Below, one piece after another: positions 62,176 to 64,000 of a stretch of DNA of 64,000 bases (positions are counted from its first letter, which is position 1; every line of letters starts with the position of its first letter). Made by a program: the position numbers and the translations under genes. This stretch comes from Alphaproteobacteria bacterium (GTDB lineage: Bacteria > Pseudomonadota > Alphaproteobacteria > Micropepsales > Micropepsaceae), in contig JAFKFG010000007.1 in the NCBI GenBank assembly GCA_017307355.1, positions 62,001 through 126,000 on the forward strand, given 5' to 3'. The notes under the pieces are model-generated. The model worked only from the letters and a program-made list of their open reading frames with translations, was not told where the DNA came from and searched no databases.

Positions 62176-63450
62176 ATGGCCGATTATGGTTTCAGCACCC
62201 TCAGCGTGCATGCGGGCGCGCAGCCCGACCCCGCCACCGGCGCGCGCGCGACGCCGATCTATCAGACCACGGCTTACGCCTTCGAAGATGCCGACCATGC
62301 GGCCGCGCTGTTCAACCTGCAGGTCTTCGGCAATATCTATTCGCGGATCATGAATCCCACCAATGCGGTGCTGGAGGAACGGGTTGCCGCGCTGGAGAAT
62401 GGCCGCGCCGGTCTTGCCTGCGCCTCCGGCCATTCGGCGCAGCTGCTCGCGCTCCACACCTTGATGAATCCAGGCTGCGAGATCGTGTCCGCGCGCCAGC
62501 TGTATGGCGGCTCGGTCAATCAATTCTCCCAAAGCTTCGCCAAGTTCGACTGGCATGTGAAATGGGCCGACACCCGCGATCCCGAAAGCTTCAAGGCCCA
62601 GATCACCGACAAGACCAGGGCGCTCTATGCCGAAAGCATCGCCAATCCGGGCGGGCTGATCACCGATATCGAGGCTTTGGCCAAGATCGCCCATGACGCG
62701 GGGCTGCCGCTGATCATCGACAACACGCTGGCGTCTCCCTACCTGATCCGCCCCATCGAATGGGGCGCGGACATCGTGCTGCATTCGGCCACCAAATTCC
62801 TGGGCGGCCATGGCAATTCCATGGGCGGGGTGATCGTGGATGGCGGCAAGTTCGATTGGGGCAAGAGCGGGAAATTCCCCACCCTGTCCGAGCCCAACCC
62901 CTCCTATCACGGCATGCGCATGTGGGAGACGTTCGGCGACATGGCCTTCGCCGTCGCCACGCGCGTGCTGGCGCTCCGGGATCTTGGCCCGGCGCTTTCG
63001 CCAATGAACGGATTTCTGATTCTGACCGGCACCGAAACCTTGCCGCTGCGCATCCAAAAGCATTGCGACAATGCGCTGGCGGTGGCGCGCTGGCTGAAGG
63101 CCAATCCCAACATCGCCTGGGTGAATTACGCCGGGCTGGAAGACAATGAGAGCTATGCGCTGCACAAAAAATATTGCCCCAAGGGAGCAGGCAGCGTCTT
63201 CACCTTCGGCCTGAAGGGCGGTTACGAAGCCGGGCTCAAGCTGGTGAACGGGGTCAAGCTATTCTCCCACCTCGCCAATATCGGCGACACCCGCAGCCTG
63301 ATCATCCATCCCGCTTCCACCACCCATCGCCAATTGTCGGACGAAGACCGGGCCAAGGCCGGGGCGGGCAATGATGTGGTGCGCTTGTCGATCGGGATCG
63401 AGGATGTGGCGGACATTGTCGCCGACCTCGAGCAGGCGCTGGCTTCTTAA
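62176..63450 (+). CDS. metY: O-acetylhomoserine sulfhydrylase (aminocarboxypropyltransferase)
   Basis: 424 residues, Cys/Met PLP family. It makes homocysteine from O-acetylhomoserine and sulfide. [71 protein letters not shown] is typical MetY; PLP lysine in [12 protein letters not shown]; the C-terminal [19 protein letters not shown] lies 9 bases before the ATG. This is the direct sulfhydrylation route to methionine, complementing metC. The stop overlaps that of the convergent COX15 gene by 4 bases. Confidence 0.94.
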   Translation: MADYGFSTLSVHAGAQPDPATGARATPIYQTTAYAFEDADHAAALFNLQVFGNIYSRIMNPTNAVLEERVAALENGRAGLACASGHSAQLLALHTLMNPGCEIVSARQLYGGSVNQFSQSFAKFDWHVKWADTRDPESFKAQITDKTRALYAESIANPGGLITDIEALAKIAHDAGLPLIIDNTLASPYLIRPIEWGADIVLHSATKFLGGHGNSMGGVIVDGGKFDWGKSGKFPTLSEPNPSYHGMRMWETFGDMAFAVATRVLALRDLGPALSPMNGFLILTGTETLPLRIQKHCDNALAVARWLKANPNIAWVNYAGLEDNESYALHKKYCPKGAGSVFTFGLKGGYEAGLKLVNGVKLFSHLANIGDTRSLIIHPASTTHRQLSDEDRAKAGAGNDVVRLSIGIEDVADIVADLEQALAS

Positions 63451-64000
63451 GCCGCGCGATGGCGCACCTCATAGGCATGCCAGACGGCGGCGCATAACAG
63501 TGCCGCCGCCGTCACCTGGTGGAAGGCCGCCAATTCTTCCGGCGCCTGCAGCAGCAAGGTGAAAATGCCCAGCCCAATCTGGAAGGCGGTGATGGCCGCC
63601 ACCAGTTTGGCGCTCTTCTTGGCAAAGCCGCTCAACCGCACGCCGCTCGCGAATATCCAGGCAGCAAACCCGGCCACGATATAGGCGCCGATGCGATGAT
63701 CGAATTGCGCCAGGCCGGGATCCTCGAAGAAGTTGATCCACCAGGGCGAAGCAAAGAAGGGATTTTCCGGAAAGACGTGGCCGTTCATATCCGGCCACGT
63801 GTTGTAGATCAGCCCGGCATGCAGGCCCGCCACCAGCGCGCCCAGCAGCATCTGGACATAGATCAACGCCACGAAACCAATCTGGCGTCCGACAGGTTTG
63901 GGCGCAGATTTCAGGTCCCGCAAATATTCCAGCGCGATCCAGAGAATGGCGATCAACAGCAGCAGCGCCGCGCCCAGATGAATTGCCAGCCGGTATTGGC
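63447..64000 (-). CDS. COX15/CtaA-family haem A synthase, C-terminal part
   Basis: Partial: the reading frame runs off the right edge; about 184 residues are visible. From the edge, YRLAIHLGAALLLL (haem-ligand-type histidine), then helices LVALIYVQMLLGALVAGLHAGLIYNTWPDMNGHVFPENPFF, FFEDPGLAQFDHRIGAYIVAGFA, and [43 protein letters not shown]. HAGLxYNTWPxM and NPFF...QFDHR are COX15 signatures. It oxidises haem O to haem A for cytochrome aa3 oxidase. Convergent with metY. Confidence 0.93.
   Translation of the reverse strand, partial: QYRLAIHLGAALLLLIAILWIALEYLRDLKSAPKPVGRQIGFVALIYVQMLLGALVAGLHAGLIYNTWPDMNGHVFPENPFFASPWWINFFEDPGLAQFDHRIGAYIVAGFAAWIFASGVRLSGFAKKSAKLVAAITAFQIGLGIFTLLLQAPEELAAFHQVTAAALLCAAVWHAYEVRHRAA

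Overview
The window is a high-GC, gene-dense chromosomal segment of a free-living alphaproteobacterium. The markers are an FdxA-type ferredoxin followed by a CarD-family regulator, a double cold-shock-domain protein next to a DUF192 protein, an NDUFS4-like complex I subunit, an HWE-type histidine kinase, a class I PHA synthase, and a COX15-type haem A synthase. A position near Rhizomicrobium/Micropepsaceae or Caulobacterales is only a guess. I see no prophage, insertion sequence, CRISPR array, rRNA or plasmid function. Three tRNAs (Arg-TCT, Pro-TGG, Glu-TTC) are present. Genes are tightly packed, with many ATGA/GTGA stop-start overlaps.

Layout. 1-1.4 kb: end of an S4-domain protein, fdxA, carD. 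1.45-3.1 kb (minus): thermonuclease-like protein and HSDL2-like SDR. 3.2-5.5 kb (plus): tsaC/sua5 and a D-2-hydroxyacid dehydrogenase. 5.5-10.9 kb (minus): variant dihydroorotase, LysE exporter, periplasmic FKBP, and a GH17-GT2 fusion of the NdvB beta-1,3-glucan synthase type. 10.96-22.9 kb (plus): ygfZ, tag, phrB, cysK, sseA, a GNAT gene, OPT and POT peptide transporters, metC, hisI, and an AI-2E-family permease with an unusual soluble C-terminus. 23-26 kb: tRNA-Arg, HWE kinase, NDUFS4-like gene, tRNA-Pro, DUF192, double cold-shock protein. 26.2-31.4 kb (plus): split XdhC pair, OmpR-type two-component system, molybdopterin-binding/nucleotidyltransferase fusion and IscU-like scaffold, which looks like a molybdo-hydroxylase maturation locus without the enzyme. 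31.4-36.9 kb (minus): ppa, OprB-like porin, then DUF3617-Sir2-ClpP paralog-GH13. 37-41.6 kb (plus): two tandem secreted gamma-glutamyltransferases and a periplasmic cyclophilin. 41.6-50.4 kb: small lipoprotein, ogt, CPBP protease, tRNA-Glu, the run aminotransferase-hom-glpX-recJ, a 72-bp repeat array, and an OmpA-like lipoprotein. 50.6-59.5 kb: phaC, PDZ protein, argC, DUF805, PQQ dehydrogenase, cupin, rpsI, rplM. 59.7-64 kb: ECHDC3-like crotonase, CoA-binding protein, GST, DUF2059 protein, metY, partial COX15.

Functional themes. (1) Sulfur and peptide economy: cysK, sseA, metC, metY, OPT, POT and two GGTs could together release, import and recycle glutathione or peptide sulfur. (2) Molybdenum-enzyme maturation sits beside its own two-component system. 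(3) Envelope glucan synthesis and periplasmic folding (NdvB-like enzyme, FKBP, cyclophilin). (4) Carbon storage and central metabolism (phaC, glpX, GH13, PQQ dehydrogenase). No wholly new defence or mobile system is evident. The most unusual items are the AI-2E C-terminal domain, the 72-bp repeats, the Mo-maturation/two-component locus, the altered oxyanion residue in the second GGT, the variant dihydroorotase, and the PQQ dehydrogenase/cupin block between rpsI and argC.
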